From Cavia porcellus (taxonomy: Eukaryota > Chordata > Mammalia > Rodentia > Caviidae), in the NCBI RefSeq assembly GCF_034190915.1, contig NW_026947543.1:2046001-2110000 (forward strand): 64,000 nucleotides of DNA, written 5' to 3'. Each line of letters opens with the position of its first letter. Positions within the stretch are counted from its first letter, which is position 1. Made by a program: the position numbers and the translations under genes. Positions 60,456 through 64,000 of the stretch are shown here, piece after piece. The notes beneath the pieces are model-generated. The model saw nothing but the letters and a program-made list of their open reading frames with translations. It had not been told where the DNA came from and did no database searches.

Positions 60456-62897
60456 ATGAATATTCTTGGCCTGGTATGCCACAATATTTTCTTTGAAGTC
60501 TTCACCGCTCAGAATTTGTGGATGGAAATGCTTGCCAATCTACACATTGATGTACTTTCAATGGGATATTAAATATGCCAGGGCCTGGCAGATGACCTCT
60601 TCCATGTCCTATCCTTGAGCATACGCTTTTCCCTTGTCATGTCAGTCATTTGGCTGAGTCCTGTTCCCTAAGCTATTCAGTCAAGACTTGCTGGCATCAT
60701 TCACCTGCAGTATAAGAGCTTTCTGTGAAATTTCTCAGCAGAAATCCTCTGCAAGCACATAGCTTTGGATATGAGAGACAGTGGTGGAAGTTGAATTTCA
60801 AGGGCAGATATTTGAAAACAATGAAACAAGCCCCGAATAAGATCTTTACATGTTTCCCAGATGAATATGTTTGGAAAAATGGGGGAAGATGGAGATCAAG
60901 GCTGGGAAGAGTGCACACCCATTTCAAGGTACAAAAACCAGGGAAAAACATGGGCAAGCAAGAGAGCTGGTTAATCTGATGTAAAAATCTTTGATGATGA
61001 AAGGAAAATTATATTCTCATGATGATATAATCAGGCTGTAGAAGTGAAGTTCTCATGTGGGTTGTCCTATGTGTGGCCTTCTGCATTGGGCAGTGGATGC
61101 AGGACAGGAGATCTTCAAATAAATCTGGTGGAACACAAAATACTGAAAAAAAAATTCAGCCTAAATCCTGTGTATTCCTTCCCTTTGAGAACATATGTGA
61201 ATATTGTACCAAGTTTCAAAAGAGAAAATGTCTACTGGGTCATGGTTTCAACAATGAAATGGTCACTTCACATAACATTTTGAATTTTGCTTTCACAGTT
61301 GCTCATGTACCGGGCCTGAGTAAAGCAGAATGCAGAGTAAGCCTCATCAATAGTTGTGCATTCCATAAGTGGTTTTAAAACCAGTGAAACCCTTTGGACT
61401 TAGTGTTTGTATTTAATTGGTTGATTGGTTTTTCAAATTGTTTGTTTTACTATTTTTAACTTTGTGAGTCAGGGAAGCCCTCACTCATAGTGATTTCGAC
61501 CTCTCTAAAAGCTCTGAAGTTATTCATGTAACAGCTATTACATGCTATAAGTTTCTCCTATTAAAACTTGAAAGACTAACAGACTCTGCTACTTTTCATC
61601 TAAATTCAGTGTTGGGCTAACTTCAGTGTTGGACCTTTTACAAGTCCTTTGAAATGTGTCCTCCACTAGTCACTGGTCGTGCTGGAATTTACTTTCTTGT
61701 GAAGACAGGATTTGAGCAAATTGACACAAGTACAGTTTGCCACTACTCTGGACACCTGGTTAAATATCGAGTTCCCTAAATGGTGTGTGTTATACTTTGA
61801 TCTTTGCTCACACTTTGCTCATCCAGTTAGAACCACAGGGCTCCAGGCCATAGCGTTCTAGGCCTAAACAAGAAAATTTCCATTCCGTTTTGGGAGTTCA
61901 TTCGTCTCTCATAATTACTTTTTCCACAAATGTGTGCTTCAGGAGAGGCCCTGTCCAAATGTGGAGAAGCCCATTTTCATTCACTCACTTTCAGACTTTC
62001 TAAGATTTTCAGTTACTAGTGGTTTGCCCAGACTTGCCATTGTCAAGGGACAGTGTACTTCACTTGAAGTTGTGCAGTATTACTTCATGTGTCTCCGTGG
62101 AAATTCCACCAATGGGAAACTCTAGCTGTAGTCATCTCCAAGTTTTTCTGCATAAGAAAATATAACTAACAAAGGATGTGGTTTCAAGCAGAATGAGGAA
62201 AGGAGGGATTATCTTTGTTTCAGTAGAGGTTGGCATTTCAAAGAAACAGTAATTCCTATCAAATAGGAGGTAAAATCTTTTGTAAAGACACATGGCCATG
62301 ACACGCTCAAATTTATGTCACTTTTTTAAAAACGCCAAGGGCATTTGAGAAATTCTTGGCTGCTGAATTGTCCCTTTTTGCAAATTTCTCTTAGGTAAGA
62401 CACTCCAGCTTCTTCAAAGCATGGTACAGTTCCTTCCATGCAAAAAACCAAAGCAAAAAACAAAATAAATTTAAAAAAACCCATCAAATTACATTTTAGA
62501 GCACACAATTGCTCAGCAGGCCCACTATTCAAGAAGCTAGAGGTACAGAATCCTCAGCCTTGAGCCCATGGCCTGAAGTTTTGTCTCTATCATGGCCCCT
62601 CAATTCCCTGGCATGTCCACATTAACTCATGAATTTTTACTCATTTCCTCTTCAAATGCACAGGATCCAATATATTTGAACCCTGTTCACCTGGGCTGTA
62701 ATCATCCAAGGACACACCAGAGGAAGGGCAGCCACTCCCTTGCCTGGGGCCTTGGAGCTTATCACAATAGAAATGGACACCTGAACAAGGGGAGCCAAAA
62801 CAAAGAGAGGCATATTCCTAAAGCCTGAAGCACAGAAGCTACCTACAGACCAGTAGTGGGATTTCACGAATTATGTAAGAATCTCTGTGCACATGCT

Positions 62898-63000
62898 TGG
62901 CATGGTCCCTCATGCCTATAATCCCAGCAATCTGGGTGCTGAGGTGGATGGATCCTTGGGAGTTCCAGTCCATCTTGGGCTACGAATTTATCTCAAGGCC
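62898..63000 (+). mobile_element. B1/PB1-like SINE fragment (U17)
   Basis: Co-amplified copy; carries ctgggtgctgagg as in U12. Confidence 0.8.
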
Positions 63001-63552
63001 TCTTTCAACAACTACATAAGATGCTGTTTCCAAAAAGAGGACAACATTAAACTAGACACACTTGGTCTAGGTCCCTGGGTTCACTACATGAGTTGTGGAG
63101 TCTAAATATTCCATGCCATGAGAAAATACCTGGGATTTTTAGTGAAAGGGGCATTTGCATCCCTTTTCTAAGGGTTTCCCTTTCACCATGTTACAGTTGA
63201 ATTTTGGGAAAACCTGCTCGTGATAAGGTATTGAGCTACTACCTCATGTTTAGTGTTCAGGGTTATGCTGGAATGGCTGCAGACCTCCTTGAAATAGCGA
63301 TTGCAGACAAGTGAACCCCGAGGAAGCTGGATAGTTGAAGCAGGCACTCCAAATATTCATGCACTGCAAGGATTCACTTTCATTTTGGGTCTCATCTTCT
63401 GGTTGCTGGCTTTTAGTGCTAACTGATACTACCATGGTGGCAGTAATCCAGCAGAGACTGCATGTATGGTTTGCAGGTTTGCTTCCCAAGCCACCAGAAA
63501 CTTGGCAGAACCCAAATCGTTGTGGCATTTTCTTTCCTCCCTTGCAACATTT

Positions 63553-64000
63553 GGCTTTCTAAGTTTGATAATTGAATAGACTGGGCTAGTCACCTTTGGA
63601 CCCCATATACCACAAACAGAGCTAAAGACAGAGCCAATTACTTCCCTCCACTTGTCAAAATATGTCAAATTTGCTTGATCACCACAATTTCAAAGAAAAT
63701 TCTGAGGCAACTTAGAGAGGTGAATCAAATACTGCATGATTGGAATGGCTGTGGTTGTATGAGGTGGAAAGCTGCAGAGTTGGGCTGAAACTGTTCACAG
63801 AAATCCACAGGCTTGTGGTTGCCAGGCAACCACACTGGGCTGAGATTGGCTGAACATCCCTGTGAGGTGGATTTTAGGCTCTAGGTTTGAAAATTTAAAA
63901 GACTGGGATAGTCAAGTTTGGAACCCTTAGACCTCAGACATACCAAAAGGTTTTCCAATTGCTTCCCTCCACTTCTCAAAATATGTCAAATTTGCTTGAT
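63553..64000 (+). repeat. Internal tandem duplication, A plus truncated B (U17)
   Basis: Copy A is 63553-63876. Copy B starts at 63877 and is cut by the end of the window. Confidence 0.9.

Larger units (their letters stand above)
57634..61158 (+). repeat. Array unit U16 (3525 bp, one internal duplicon lost)
   Basis: The left half matches U14. The unit is about 322 bp short because only one chimeric duplicon (60028-60350) remains. The right end resembles U11 (atattttctttgaagtc near 60484), so the origin changes within the unit. A-tract 9. Confidence 0.97.
1..64000 (+). repeat. Macrosatellite array, 3.84-kb unit, about 16.7 copies
   Basis: The whole window is one head-to-tail array. The same ordered landmarks (B1-like SINE, 324-bp internal duplication, X-box/AP-1/TATA-like cluster, A-tract) recur with spacings of 3849, 3849, 3837, 3837, 3836, 3837, 3837, 3836, 3850, 3851, 3848, 3846, 3847, 3848, 3825 and 3525 bp. 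The window begins and ends inside a unit, so the array is larger than 64 kb. The units are near-identical by eye, which implies recent amplification or continuing homogenisation. CpG scarcity, SINE content and the absence of long conserved frames fit a mammalian nuclear genome, probably rodent. The unit phase used here is arbitrary. I do not recognise the locus by name. Confidence 0.98.
61159..64000 (+). repeat. Array unit U17 (partial, 2842 bp, cut by window end)
   Basis: Close copy of U12, 18.89 kb upstream: gcgttctaggcc near 61854, actctagctgtag near 62119, cagtagaggttggc near 62222, tttcacgaatta near 62863 and ctgggtgctgagg near 62932. It is truncated inside duplicon copy B, so its promoter-like cluster lies outside the window. 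Confidence 0.97.

Noticed and set aside
1..64000. CRISPR array, prophage or bacterial gene cluster
   Set aside because: The repeat is 3.84 kb with no short spacers, there are no ribosome-binding sites or long genes, and SINE content and CpG scarcity point to a mammal.
1..64000. Endogenous retrovirus or LINE as the source of the unit
   Set aside because: No long reverse transcriptase, gag or env-like frame and no terminal repeats are visible in either strand of the unit.
1..64000. Ribosomal DNA or tRNA cluster
   Set aside because: No rRNA core sequences or tRNA cloverleaf with intact A and B boxes were seen. The only pol III-like boxes are the degenerate ones in the SINE.

Overview
The window is one uninterrupted tandem array of a single repeat unit of about 3.84 kb. 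There are 16 complete units and one partial unit (about 16.7 copies, all head to tail on the same strand), and the array runs off both ends of the window. No non-array flanking DNA is present. Taking the first base of the window as the phase, units start at 1, 3850, 7699, 11536, 15373, 19209, 23046, 26883, 30719, 34569, 38420, 42268, 46114, 49961, 53809, 57634 and 61159. I number them U1 to U17. Copies are near-identical by eye, and most differences are single substitutions plus a few small indels.

The DNA looks mammalian and probably rodent. It is AT-rich and CpG-poor, has no dense protein-coding organisation, and each unit carries one old 7SL-derived SINE fragment closest to rodent B1/PB1 (the short form, with the rodent-type GGGCTAC). 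This is a macrosatellite (megasatellite-class) locus. I do not recognise the named locus or a named gene.

Each unit has the same layout, given here in U1 positions. 1-1740 is unique-looking non-coding sequence with a small hairpin (307-329). 1741-1843 is the B1-like SINE. 1844-2395 has no recognisable element. 2396-3040 is an internal tandem duplication of a segment of about 324 bp (copy A, then copy B), delimited by a repeated ggctctagg-like motif. 2969-3146 is a promoter-like cluster: two RFX X-box-like sites, an inverted CCAAT box, an exact AP-1 core and a TTTAAATA element. 3147-3849 is downstream sequence that is highly uniform between copies, with short open frames, an AATAAA and an A-tract of variable length. 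No frame behaves like a conserved protein. The longest one (107 codons) is broken in 6 of 16 copies by A-tract length changes or a nonsense change. If the unit is transcribed, a non-coding RNA from the + strand is the better guess.

The array has its own history written in shared variants. U3-U8 form a subfamily lacking 12 bp that the other units keep. Inside it, variants recur three units apart (11.51 kb: U4 with U7, U5 with U8). In the right-hand part, a two-unit block (about 7.69 kb, from about 44.2 kb) is duplicated in tandem. U17 is a close copy of U12, five units away (18.89 kb). U15 has a 24-bp deletion between 7-bp direct repeats, and U16 has lost exactly one of its two internal duplicons through recombination between them. 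These are signs of unequal exchange and gene conversion in a live, homogenising array.
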